In this document: one piece after another, positions 1-6,685 of the stretch
How positions within the stretch are numbered: the stretch's first letter is position 1
How the letters are laid out: each line of letters starts with the position of its first letter
Source of the DNA: Streptomyces sp. NRRL S-31
GTDB taxonomy: Bacteria; Actinomycetota; Actinomycetes; Streptomycetales; Streptomycetaceae
Assembly (NCBI RefSeq): GCF_000718775.1
Contig: NZ_JOCB01000168.1
Location: 1-8,630 of the forward strand
Direction: 5' to 3'
DNA: 8,630 bases
Program-made: the position numbers and the translations under genes
Notes under the pieces: generated by a model
What the model was told of the DNA's origin: nothing
The model's input: the letters and a program-made list of their open reading frames with translations, nothing else
Databases searched by the model: none

Positions 1-177
1 GGGGGTGGGGGCCTGTGTCGGGGCCGGGTCGGGGGTCGCGGGGGGTGGGGTGGGTTCGGGGTCCTGCGGTGCGGCCGGGGCCGGTCTGGTGTCCGACCAG
101 CCCAGGTACGCGCCGCAGTTGCCGCAGAAGTCGTCCGTCAGGCCGTTGGACGCCCCGCACGAGGGACACGCGCGCAT
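1..177 (-). CDS. Zinc-ribbon protein with proline-rich linker (N-terminal part, cut by left window edge)
   Basis: The first 59 codons are visible and the frame is still open at the window edge. The protein begins MRACPSCGAS and carries two CxxC knuckles (Cys4/Cys7 and Cys18/Cys21, as CPSC and CGNC), the pattern of a short N-terminal zinc ribbon of the zinc_ribbon_2 / DUF7577-like kind. From about residue 31 the sequence is almost only Pro, Ala, Thr and Asp, a flexible linker that should lead to further domains outside the window. The start is supported by a GGGAGG ribosome site at 185-190, 7 bases upstream, and the gene begins 4 bases after the gpI-like stop, so it belongs to the same operon. 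In Afp/PVC clusters this position holds the fibre or other peripheral baseplate genes, but nothing visible here is fibre-like. A four-cysteine metal site suggests a protein that folds in the reducing cytoplasm (inference). Function unknown; the zinc-ribbon call is fairly safe. Confidence 0.8.
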   Translation of the reverse strand, partial: MRACPSCGASNGLTDDFCGNCGAYLGWSDTRPAPAAPQDPEPTPPPATPDPAPTQAPTP

Positions 178-181
178 GGCG

Positions 182-745
182 TCACCTCCCTTCGCCGGCG
201 GGTGGGCCGGGCAGGATCTCCACCCGGCAGACGGTGTGTGCCGGGCACATGGCCCGGACGATCTCGTGGACCCTGTCCGGGTCGACCCGGCTCCCGTGGT
301 CCGGCCACACCCGGACCAGGGGCCCGGTGGCGGGCTCCGGCGGCGGCTCGGCACCGGGGATGTTCGACCAGACCGCGCCGCCGTCCCCGGTCACCTCGGC
401 GTGCACGCCGAGCGCGAGCCGCAGGCCGTCCACCAGACCGCGCCGGGTGCCGCGCCACCGGTGCAGCTCCACCGCGCGGACGACCGCCTCCCGGCGCGCT
501 CCGTCCGGTCGGGACGGGTCGTCGGCGACGCCCACCCATGACGCCAGCCAGGCCAGGAAGTCGGCCGGCGCCACCCGGGGGTCGAGGTAGGAGGACAGGT
601 TGTCCAGGGTCAGGAACACTGGGGCGAGAACGGTGTCCAGGCCGGCGGTGAACCGCTGCGCGAAGTCGTCGTCGGCGTACAGGGCCGGCAGTTGTTCGCC
701 GATCGGGTACCTGCTCGGCAGGCCGGGTACGGCGGCGCGGCTCAT
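182..745 (-). CDS. gpI-like phage tail protein (CIS baseplate, Afp12-region counterpart)
   Basis: A 187-residue protein of the phage tail protein I / TIGR02242 type, part of the baseplate periphery in contractile tails. Family-like features are the opening with IGEQLPALYADDD (residues 15-27), the hydrophobic helical stretch YLDPRVAPADFLAWLASWVG (53-72), and the Arg-rich RWRGTRRGL segment (97-105). The C-terminal third (about 143-179) looks like a beta/alpha domain ending in TVCRVEILPG. The ATG at 745 overlaps the TGA of the J-like gene in an ATGA junction and has GGAGG at 753-757, 7 bases upstream; the longer open frame upstream is only the antisense of the J coding pattern. Known role of the family: in P2-like and T4-like tails it contacts the J/gp6 wedge ring and helps carry fibres. 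It is shorter than Afp12/Pvc12, so it probably represents only part of that protein's architecture (inference). Confidence 0.85.
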   Translation of the reverse strand: MSRAAVPGLPSRYPIGEQLPALYADDDFAQRFTAGLDTVLAPVFLTLDNLSSYLDPRVAPADFLAWLASWVGVADDPSRPDGARREAVVRAVELHRWRGTRRGLVDGLRLALGVHAEVTGDGGAVWSNIPGAEPPPEPATGPLVRVWPDHGSRVDPDRVHEIVRAMCPAHTVCRVEILPGPPAGEGR

Positions 746-2697
746 CCCCGTACCTCCGGTTCGACGGGTGTGACGACCACCTGGTGCTGGTACGAGAAGA
801 CCAGGGCACCCGGGGACACGTCGATGCGGTCCGTCGGGGCGCCGCGCCGGCCGGTGATCGGATCGGCCGGGAACAGCCGGATGTCCTCCACGAGCGCCTT
901 GCCCGCGGCGCGTTGCAGCACGCCGAACACCTCCCCGTACTGCACCGGCCGCCCGAACGGCCATCCCGTGCCGTCCGGGCCGCCGTGCAGCGGGTTGAGG
1001 TGCCGGAACAGCGCGGCGAGCGCCGCGTCGCGCACCCGGTCGACGTCGCCCGGCGCCGCGGCGAGCCGGGCCACCACGGTGACGCCCTGGTAGACCGGCG
1101 GCTCCACCACCAGGCGGGTACCGATCAGGCGCCGCTCGTCGAGGCTCGCGGTGATCGTCCGCAGGACCTGGTCGGAGGGGATCAGCTGCTCGAAGCGGAG
1201 CCGGTCGTCGCCCTCGTCGGCCACCGCGTCCGGCACCACCAGCACCCGTACCGCGCCCTCCGTGGCGGGCAGGCAGCGGACCCGGCGCACCGAGGGCGCC
1301 GCCTGGCGGCTGATGATCTCGTAGTCCTCGGCGGTCACCGCGCGCTCCTGCATCCGCAGCGCCTCCGGTGCCCGCAGCTTGGCGTTCTCGACGGTCTCCC
1401 CGGCGACCCCGCCGCGCGCCGCCTCCCGGTTGGTGACCCGGGCGACGTACGGGACGGAGCTGCGCAGCACCGAGATGGCGCCGCGGGCCACGTTGCCGGC
1501 CGGGCCGCCGCCGGTGCGGTAGCGGGCCACCCGCACCTGGGCGCCCTTGGGCGGCACGGCGCCGCACTGCCGCAGTGTGCCGTCCGGTTCACGCAGGGCC
1601 GGTGGGAAGGCGAACTCGCCGGTGGTGGCGTCCACCCGGACGTGCCGGTCGGCGGGCCCGGAGCGGCCGAAGTGCTCGACCAGGTCCCAGCGCTGCCAGC
1701 CGTCGGCCGAGGACACCTCCACCACCGGGGGCTCGCCGTCCAGGAGCACGGGCGGGCGGCCGAGCCGGAACGTCTGCCCGGCCACGCCCTCCGAGGTGCC
1801 GAGCGGTACGTCGGTCACGGTCTCGGCGTGCTCGACGGGCATGGTGCCGCCCACGGTGAACACCGCCGCCTCGCGCACGGTCGGGGACTCCGAGTAGAAC
1901 GGCTGGCCCGGCTCCGGTTCGGTGACGCGGCAGCGCAGCCAGCCGGCCCGCGTCCCGCCGATCACCGACGCCGTGTGCCCGGCCGGTACGTACACGACGA
2001 CCTCGCCCGGCCGGTTGAGCCCGCCGGTGGTGTCCGTGCCGGTCTCGCACACCCGCCAGCCGCCGCCGTCCCACGCCTCCCACACGAGCGGGGGCTGGCG
2101 CGGGTCCACGCCGACGCCCTCCACCCGGCTGTCCAGGCGTACCGCGACGATGCACCGGGGCACCGCCGTCGGCAGGCCGAACAGCAGCGCGTCCCCCGGC
2201 TCCGGCGCGGCCTGGAAGCAGGGGATGTCACGGCCCTCGGCGAGCGTCCCGGTCCGGTCGGTCTGCTCGCCGCCCCGGTGGGCTGTCACCAGCCGCGTCA
2301 GCTCGCTGGGCAGGATGTGCAGGGAGTCCGTGGTCGTGAACACCACGGTCTCGTCGGCCTCTCCGGGTGTGGTGGTCACCTCGGTGCCCGCGGGCAGCAC
2401 CACCGTGTCGGGCTGCGGCGCCGACAGCCAGAAGTCGACCTCGGCGCCGGCCGCGGCGGGCGGGAACAGACGGATGCCGAGCAGGTCGAGGAAGGCGGTG
2501 TAGTTCTTGTCCGGGACCCGGTTCAGCCGGTACAGCAACTGGTCCACGAGGTAGGCGAAGGTCTCGATCAGGGTGACGCCGGGGTCGGAGACGTTGTGGT
2601 CGGTCCACTCCGGGGCGCGCTGCTGCACGTACCGCTTCGCCTCGTCGACGAGTTGCTGGAACCGCCGGTCGTCCAGGTTCGGGGAGGGCAGGGCCAT
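742..2697 (-). CDS. Baseplate assembly protein J / gp6-like wedge (Afp11-type)
   Basis: A 651-residue protein matching the 'putative baseplate assembly protein' family (TIGR02243), related to phage P2 gpJ and T4 gp6, which forms the wedge ring around the central hub. The N-terminal segment DPGVTLIETFAYLVDQLLYR (residues 38-57) followed by NRVPDKNYTAFLDLLG is the family signature. A long beta-rich middle follows. The C-terminal part has the gp6-type elements: a VTAEDYEIISRQAAPSVRRV stretch, then VYQGVTVVARL, a HLNPLHGG-type segment and QYGEVFGVLQ near the end. The start is the ATG at 2697, which shares one base with the gp25 stop (TGATG); a longer frame to 2874 only mirrors the gp25 gene. The ribosome site is weak (GAGGAA about 14 bases upstream), so coupling to gp25 translation probably drives initiation (inference). 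In injection systems this protein connects gp25-like and gpI-like proteins, its two neighbours here. Confidence 0.9.
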   Translation of the reverse strand: MALPSPNLDDRRFQQLVDEAKRYVQQRAPEWTDHNVSDPGVTLIETFAYLVDQLLYRLNRVPDKNYTAFLDLLGIRLFPPAAAGAEVDFWLSAPQPDTVVLPAGTEVTTTPGEADETVVFTTTDSLHILPSELTRLVTAHRGGEQTDRTGTLAEGRDIPCFQAAPEPGDALLFGLPTAVPRCIVAVRLDSRVEGVGVDPRQPPLVWEAWDGGGWRVCETGTDTTGGLNRPGEVVVYVPAGHTASVIGGTRAGWLRCRVTEPEPGQPFYSESPTVREAAVFTVGGTMPVEHAETVTDVPLGTSEGVAGQTFRLGRPPVLLDGEPPVVEVSSADGWQRWDLVEHFGRSGPADRHVRVDATTGEFAFPPALREPDGTLRQCGAVPPKGAQVRVARYRTGGGPAGNVARGAISVLRSSVPYVARVTNREAARGGVAGETVENAKLRAPEALRMQERAVTAEDYEIISRQAAPSVRRVRCLPATEGAVRVLVVPDAVADEGDDRLRFEQLIPSDQVLRTITASLDERRLIGTRLVVEPPVYQGVTVVARLAAAPGDVDRVRDAALAALFRHLNPLHGGPDGTGWPFGRPVQYGEVFGVLQRAAGKALVEDIRLFPADPITGRRGAPTDRIDVSPGALVFSYQHQVVVTPVEPEVRG

Positions 2698-3119
2698 CAG
2701 TCCGCGACCACTTCCTCGGCCCCCTCCTCGGAGGGGATCGTGTAGAAGGGGAACACCAGGTTGCGCCGGTCGTTGGTGGAGCGCACCGTGTAGTGCACGT
2801 CGATGTAGAGGGTTCCGTCCTCCACCGCGTCGAAGGCGACCACCACGTCTTCCACCGCGACGCGCGGCTCCCACCGTTCGAGGGCCTCGCGCACCTGCTG
2901 CGCGATGCGGCCGGCGGTGGCGCCGTCGCCGGGGGCGAAGACGTACTCGTGGATGCCGCAGCCGAACTCGGGGCGCATGGGGCGTTCGCCGGGCGCGGTG
3001 CCCAGCACCAGGCGGATCGCCTCCTCGATCTCCCGTTCCCGTTCGACCATGGCGATCCCGCCGGTCGGCCCGACCCGCATCGGGAACGCCCAGCCGCGCC
3101 CGATGAACCGCTCGCTCAT
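2697..3119 (-). CDS. GPW/gp25-family baseplate protein (Afp9-type sheath adaptor)
   Basis: A 140-residue protein with the full GPW/gp25 pattern: MSERFIGRGWAFPMRVG at the start, GERPMRPEFGCGIHEYVF (residues 44-61), a helix leading to ALERWEPRV (79-87), and TVRSTNDRRNLVFPFY (111-126). The EPR triplet at 84-86 is the conserved core motif of T4 gp25 and its homologues, which joins the wedge to the first sheath ring. The length is normal for the family. I chose the ATG at 3119 because it has GGAGG at 3126-3130 and overlaps the PAAR stop by one base (TGATG). The upstream extension to 3173 adds an Arg-rich, non-family leader and is rejected. The stop in turn overlaps the J start by one base. No unusual residues; identification is firm. 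Confidence 0.93.
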   Translation of the reverse strand: MSERFIGRGWAFPMRVGPTGGIAMVEREREIEEAIRLVLGTAPGERPMRPEFGCGIHEYVFAPGDGATAGRIAQQVREALERWEPRVAVEDVVVAFDAVEDGTLYIDVHYTVRSTNDRRNLVFPFYTIPSEEGAEEVVAD

Positions 3120-3436
3120 CACAAGCCTCCGATCAGGACGTTCGGGGCGCCGGTGAGGATCGTCGCGCCGCACGCCGTCTTGTCGCGTGCCCGCGCGGCC
3201 GGCAGTCCGCCGATGAGGACCCTGCCCGTGGCGATCCCGGCCGGGTTGGGCAGGATCACGTTGGCCGGGCCGGTGGCCGCGTGCGGCGGCACCGGGCAGG
3301 TGTGCAGGCTGCCGACGACGGCGGCGGGCTTGCCGCCGATCAGCACGCGGGCCACGGCCGCGGCGGCGCCGGGCGGCGGGGTGGCGATCACGCCGCCGTG
3401 GTCGGTGGGGTCACCGCTACGGGCTGCGGCCGGCAT
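3119..3436 (-). CDS. PAAR-domain spike tip protein (Afp10-type)
   Basis: A 105-residue protein made only of a PAAR domain. PAAR proteins cap the trimeric spike with a sharp metal-bound cone and help pierce the target membrane. Visible family marks are the N-terminal ARSGDPTDHGGVI (residues 5-17), and the repeated VLIGGKPAAVVG (31-42) and VLIGGLPAARARD (73-85) with NVLIGGL closing the protein. Candidate metal ligands are His13, His45 (with Cys47 or His52) and Cys89; a three-His/one-Cys site is usual, but which of these bind is inferred. There is no N- or C-terminal effector extension. The ATG at 3436 follows GAGGAG at 3443-3448, 6 bases upstream, so this gene has its own good ribosome site even though it sits 172 bases after the spike stop. 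In Afp/PVC the gp25 gene precedes the PAAR gene; here the order is reversed. Confidence 0.92.
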   Translation of the reverse strand: MPAAARSGDPTDHGGVIATPPPGAAAAVARVLIGGKPAAVVGSLHTCPVPPHAATGPANVILPNPAGIATGRVLIGGLPAARARDKTACGATILTGAPNVLIGGL

Positions 3437-3608
3437 GGCTTGCTCCTCGGGAAGTCGCGGAAGTCGGAGAACGGGGACGGTGGTCAGGGTCGTCAGGGTC
3501 GGGGGTCAGGGACGGGGTCCAGGGACGGAAGTCAGGGACGGGGGCCAGAAGTCAGGGAGTCGGGCGTCAGGCGTCACGCGTCGGGCGTCGGGCGTCGGGC
3601 GTCGGGCG
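3437..3608 (-). repeat. Repeat-rich intergenic gap between spike and PAAR genes
   Basis: The gap has no open frame and is built of short G/C-rich repeats. On the plus strand there are four perfect tandem copies of the 7-base unit CGTCGGG at 3579-3606, running directly into the spike stop codon, with degenerate copies (CGTCAGG, CGTCACG) just to the left. Further left are five exact GTCAGGG copies at 3483, 3492, 3505, 3531 and 3551, plus a GTCCAGGG variant. The last few bases before PAAR carry its ribosome site. I see no strong rho-independent terminator or obvious promoter. The pattern fits slipped-strand expansion; any regulatory role is conjecture. Confidence 0.75.
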
Positions 3609-5435
3609 TCAGTTGATGCGGATCTCCCCGGCCTTCAGGATGCCCAGCCGGCCGCCGTCGACGTTGACCTCCGAGCTGCCGTTGACGCGCACCGTACGGC
3701 CGCCGATCTTCACGTCGACCCGGCCCTGGATGTCCACGTTGCGGCCCGACACGCTCACGTCGCCCCGGCCCGCGTCCAGGGTGATGCCCTTCCTGTCGAG
3801 TACGACGGAGCTGAGCGGCTGCCGGCCCCTCCCGGAGTACACGGTCAGTTCGATCCGGTCCCGCCGGTCGTCCAGGAAGACCTCCAGGCGCTGGTCGCCG
3901 GTCCGGAGCCGGAGGCCGGACGGACCCGGTGCCCGCGCGTCCAGCAGCTCCACCCGGTGCCCCGAACGGGACACGAAGGAGCGGCGGTTGACCCTGCCGG
4001 TGGTCGAGTCGATCAGCGGTACGTCATGGGGTGACGGGTGGTCCACGCCGTTGTACAGCCCGCCGATCACGTACGGGCTGTCCAGCAGGCCCTGTTCGAA
4101 ACCGACCAGGACCTCGTCGTTGACCTCGGGGCTCACCACGCCGCCACCGCCCTTGCCGCCCCACTGCACGGAGCGCACCCAGTCGGTGGTGTACGTGTCG
4201 TCCAGCCAGGGGAACTTCAGCTTCACCGCGCCGCTCTCCGCGCCGCCCGGCTCCCGTACGTCCGTCACCACGCCGATCGCCAGCCCGGGCATGCGCGGCC
4301 CGCGGCTCGGCGCGTTGGCTCCGGTCACCAGGCCCGTCAGCGAGCGGTCCGGGCTGGCGCTCACCCACACCGTCGTCCGGTAGCCGCCGTGCGGCTCCAG
4401 CACGTGCTGCACGGCGGTCGCCGTGTACTTGCCCGAGAACGCCGGCCCGACGTTGCCGAGCGCCACCGGTTTGCCCGCCCGCAGCCGCGGATTGCCCTCG
4501 GCCACCGCCTCCAGCTCTCCGAACCCCGCGCTGACCTGGGCGGCCGTGGCCTCCGCGACCGCCGTCGTCTCCGCCTGGGTGCGGTACGGGGTGTCCGTGA
4601 CGGTCAGCTTCGACGACCTGCCGAACCGGGCGGCGAACGCCGGGCTCAGGCCCGGCACCACCGTGTCGCTCTCGACGGAAGGGTGCCGGGCCACCAGGGG
4701 CCGCTTCGTGGTGACGTCCCAGCCGCGCACCTCGACCTGTGCCGCGCCGTCCGCGGCCGACAGCGCGGCCCGCAGCGCCAGCAGGTTCCGGCCGTACTCC
4801 AGCACCATCGGGTTCCGGGTGGCCGGGGTCCACGGCGCGGGTGCCCCGGACGCCTTCGTCGGCCGGGTGAACTGGAGCAGCCCCTTGTCGTCGACGCGCA
4901 CCTGCGCGCCGCTCTCGGCCGCCAGGTACTGGAGGAAGTCCCAGTCGGAGACGTTCGCCTGCGAGAGCTGCCGGTAGGTGACCGGTGCGGCCTCCACGGT
5001 CCCGCAGTCCAGCCCGGCACCGGCGGCCACCTTGCGGACGATCGCCTCCGCCGTCATGTCCCGGTACGCGACCACCTTGCGGCCCCGCTGGAGGCGGTGC
5101 GCCTTGGAGAAGGCGCGCACCACGGTGAACGAGCCCGTGCGGTCCCGGTCCACCTCCAGGGCCGTCACCTCGCCGTCGAACAGCCGCTCGCGGGCCTGCC
5201 CGGAGACGGTCACCACCGACACCCTGAGCGGGGTGCCGATGGTGATGCCGACCGCCCGCAGCAACTCGTGGTCGGGGTCGCGGAAGGTGAGCTGGGCCGC
5301 GTCCGGCAGGCCCACGCTCTCGTCCACCACGCAGCTCACCAGCTGGGCGGCCCAGATGGGCGGGAGTTCGCCGGGGGTCTCGACGATCGGGTCCGCCGCG
5401 AACGACCGGCCGCCCCGTGCCTCGGGTGTGGTCAC
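3609..5435 (-). CDS. VgrG/gp5-gp27-like spike protein (Afp8-type)
   Basis: A 608-residue central spike, expected to trimerise below the tube and carry the PAAR tip. Residues 1 to about 365 are the gp27/late-control-D-like hub: MTAEAIVRKVA (127-137) and VSDWDFLQYLAAESGA (162-177) are typical, as is LEPHGGYRTTVWV (346-358). Residues about 384-463 form the gp5-type OB fold (GLAIGVVTDV, VKLKFPWL, the WVRSVQWGGKGGGG segment, PEVNDEVLVGFEQG, PYVIGGLYNG). Residues about 485-608 are a repetitive beta-strand region ending in VDIQGRVDVKIGG and LKAGEIRIN, fitting a triple-stranded beta-helix needle. No C-terminal toxin domain is fused. The start is GTG at 5435, overlapping the LysM stop as GTGA, with GAGGAGGAG at 5438-5446. 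Length and domain order agree with the phage-tail-derived VgrG-like family. Confidence 0.93.
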   Translation of the reverse strand: MTTPEARGGRSFAADPIVETPGELPPIWAAQLVSCVVDESVGLPDAAQLTFRDPDHELLRAVGITIGTPLRVSVVTVSGQARERLFDGEVTALEVDRDRTGSFTVVRAFSKAHRLQRGRKVVAYRDMTAEAIVRKVAAGAGLDCGTVEAAPVTYRQLSQANVSDWDFLQYLAAESGAQVRVDDKGLLQFTRPTKASGAPAPWTPATRNPMVLEYGRNLLALRAALSAADGAAQVEVRGWDVTTKRPLVARHPSVESDTVVPGLSPAFAARFGRSSKLTVTDTPYRTQAETTAVAEATAAQVSAGFGELEAVAEGNPRLRAGKPVALGNVGPAFSGKYTATAVQHVLEPHGGYRTTVWVSASPDRSLTGLVTGANAPSRGPRMPGLAIGVVTDVREPGGAESGAVKLKFPWLDDTYTTDWVRSVQWGGKGGGGVVSPEVNDEVLVGFEQGLLDSPYVIGGLYNGVDHPSPHDVPLIDSTTGRVNRRSFVSRSGHRVELLDARAPGPSGLRLRTGDQRLEVFLDDRRDRIELTVYSGRGRQPLSSVVLDRKGITLDAGRGDVSVSGRNVDIQGRVDVKIGGRTVRVNGSSEVNVDGGRLGILKAGEIRIN

Positions 5436-6154
5436 CGCTCCTCCTCACCGCCCGCGTCCCGCAGCCCCGGCACCACCAGTTCGGTGCCGGGTACGAGCGC
5501 CATCGGGTCGTCGATTCCGTTGGCCTCCGCGATGACCCGCCAGGCCGTCGCGTCGCCGTACTCCCGCCAGGCCAGCAGGGCGAGGCTGTCGCCCGCCACC
5601 ACGGTGTGCGTGCTGCGGGCGGCCCGCGCGCCGGACGTCGGGTTCTGGCCCGGCGGGTCGACGCTCGCCTCCTCGATCGACAGCGCGCAGGTGGCCCGCA
5701 GGGGCGTGCCGTCCACGTCGAACAGGGTGTACGTGACCGACAGGCTGGAGAGCACCCCGTCGAACGAGGTCGTCCGCGCGGTGCCCCACTCGAACCGGAC
5801 CCAGGGGCTGGCCGGCTTCTTCCGGCCCAGGCTGACCGGGGTCGGCACGCACGCCTTCATCAGCTTCTCCACCGCCTGCTCCACGGAGTCGTCGTGGGTG
5901 GCGGTGGCGTCCAGGAACACCTCCAGGCTCAGCTCGCGCGGGCCGCTGCCGACGAACTCGGGCAGCGCCGACTGCCCCGCCATCCGGGACGGGGTGCGCC
6001 GCCACTCGGTGGTCTTGCGCAGTTCCAGGGTGGAGGGGTTGAACTGGAGGTCGAGCGTCTCGATCGTCCCGCCGGGCTTCGCACCGACCGAGGCGGGGGG
6101 CTCTTTCAGGGTCAGCTGGGCCCTGGCCCGGCTGGCGCGGATCGCCGAGGACAT
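5432..6154 (-). CDS. LysM-domain tube-spike connector (Afp7-type)
   Basis: A 240-residue protein. The first two-thirds has the fold pattern of tube-related baseplate adaptors: LQFNPSTLELRKTTEW (residues about 36-51), a strand pattern around PRELSLEVFLDA, then VRFEWG and LSSLSVTYTLFD. The C-terminal domain (about 182-231) is a LysM repeat: THTVVAGDSLALLAWREYGD, then WRVIAEANGI and LVPGTELVVPG. In Afp/PVC structures the matching protein forms the ring between tube and spike, and T4 gp53 uses a LysM-like fold to clamp the wedges, so the LysM here is probably structural and not peptidoglycan binding (established for the relatives, inferred here). The ATG at 6154 has a near-ideal AAAGGAGG at 6162-6169, 7 bases upstream. 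The stop overlaps the spike GTG by 4 bases. Confidence 0.9.
   Translation of the reverse strand: MSSAIRASRARAQLTLKEPPASVGAKPGGTIETLDLQFNPSTLELRKTTEWRRTPSRMAGQSALPEFVGSGPRELSLEVFLDATATHDDSVEQAVEKLMKACVPTPVSLGRKKPASPWVRFEWGTARTTSFDGVLSSLSVTYTLFDVDGTPLRATCALSIEEASVDPPGQNPTSGARAARSTHTVVAGDSLALLAWREYGDATAWRVIAEANGIDDPMALVPGTELVVPGLRDAGGEEER
5438..5446 (-). promoter_or_regulatory. Ribosome binding site deciding the GTG start of the spike gene
   Basis: GAGGAGGAG lies a few bases upstream of the GTG at 5435, inside the last codons of the LysM gene, which read as a run of Glu. It supports GTG as the true spike start and a coupled GTGA junction. Confidence 0.7.
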
Positions 6155-6248
6155 GCCGGGGCCTCCTTTCCGGGAGCGGTCACAGTGGCGGGACGGTTGG
6201 CGGGGGCGGTTCGGGGACGGTCCGTTGATGGGCCGGGGCGGATCGGGA
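6155..6248 (-). other. 94-base gap between tube and LysM genes
   Basis: This is non-coding, with loosely repeated GGGACGGT-like words on the plus strand near 6170-6220. Apart from the strong LysM ribosome site at 6162-6169, I see no clear promoter or hairpin terminator. Confidence 0.45.
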
Positions 6249-6674
6249 TCAGGACGGGCGCAGGCCCTCGTGGGCGATCTCCAGGGTCTCCACCGCCGGC
6301 TCGGAGCTGGCCGGGTCGAACGAAGGCCCCTGCCAGCGCACCGGGACGATCCCGAACACCTGCCAGCTGATGATCGGGGTCAGGTCCGGTTTCAGCGCCA
6401 CGATCTCGCCGTCCTTGGGTTCCACCCGCTTCAGCGTCTCGTCGAGCCAGCGGCCGATCTTCGCCGTGTCGGCGGTGACCGGCCGGGTGAGCGTGATGTT
6501 CGACCAGGTCACGCGGCCGGGGAGCTGCCAGGTGAAGCCGTTGTTGCCGCCCTCGGCGTAGCTCTCCACCTCGACCTCGGCGCCCATGCCCGAGCAGGTG
6601 TGGAAGGCGCCCAGGTCGTTGCCTCCGATCGCGAGCCGGAAGAACACGCTCGTCGCGAAGATGCTGTCCGTCAT
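6249..6674 (-). CDS. Phage tail tube protein (gp19/Hcp-like; Afp1/Afp5-type)
   Basis: A 141-residue protein of the T4-like tail tube family. It opens MTDSIFATSVFFRLAIGG and contains LGAFHTCSGMGAEVEVESYA (residues about 21-40), NNGFTWQLPGRVTWSNITLT, and WQVFGIVPVRWQGPSFD, all typical of actinobacterial CIS tube subunits; it ends VETLEIAHEGLRPS. Tube proteins form hexameric rings stacked inside the sheath. Clusters usually hold more than one tube paralogue. Placement directly before the LysM gene fits the baseplate-proximal ring that starts the tube (Afp5 position), but this cannot be told apart from the main tube subunit here. The ATG at 6674 lacks an ideal ribosome site of its own; the better one (AGGGA) sits before an out-of-frame ATG 11 bases upstream. 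Confidence 0.92.
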   Translation of the reverse strand: MTDSIFATSVFFRLAIGGNDLGAFHTCSGMGAEVEVESYAEGGNNGFTWQLPGRVTWSNITLTRPVTADTAKIGRWLDETLKRVEPKDGEIVALKPDLTPIISWQVFGIVPVRWQGPSFDPASSEPAVETLEIAHEGLRPS

Positions 6675-6685
6675 TCGTCCGTCAT
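6671..6685 (-). other. Four-codon upstream ORF overlapping the tube start
   Basis: The minus strand reads ATGACGGACGAATGA: Met-Thr-Asp-Glu-stop, whose TGA overlaps the tube ATG in an ATGA junction. The first nine bases (ATGACGGAC) are repeated exactly as the first nine bases of the tube gene, 11 bases later. The spacing of the upstream AGGGA element suits the first ATG better than the second. This may be a leader minicistron or only a duplicated start region. Confidence 0.4.

Noticed and set aside
746..1567. Long upstream extension of the gpI-like gene
   Set aside because: It overlaps the J gene out of frame and has shadow composition; the ATG at 745 has GGAGG 7 bases upstream.
784..2745. 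Plus-strand open frame of about 650 codons
   Set aside because: It mirrors the J-like baseplate gene; its composition (His/Gly/Arg/Ala-rich) is that of an antisense shadow.
2698..2874. Upstream extension of the J-like gene
   Set aside because: The extension is Arg/Gly-rich and is simply another frame of gp25; the ATG at 2697 overlapping the gp25 stop begins the family-like sequence.
3120..3173. Upstream extension of the gp25-like gene by 18 residues
   Set aside because: The family begins at MSERFIGRGW, which has a good ribosome site; the extension overlaps the PAAR coding region in another frame.
3579..3606. Possible rho-independent terminator after the spike gene
   Set aside because: The sequence is a direct repeat, not an inverted one, and no T-run follows on the minus strand.
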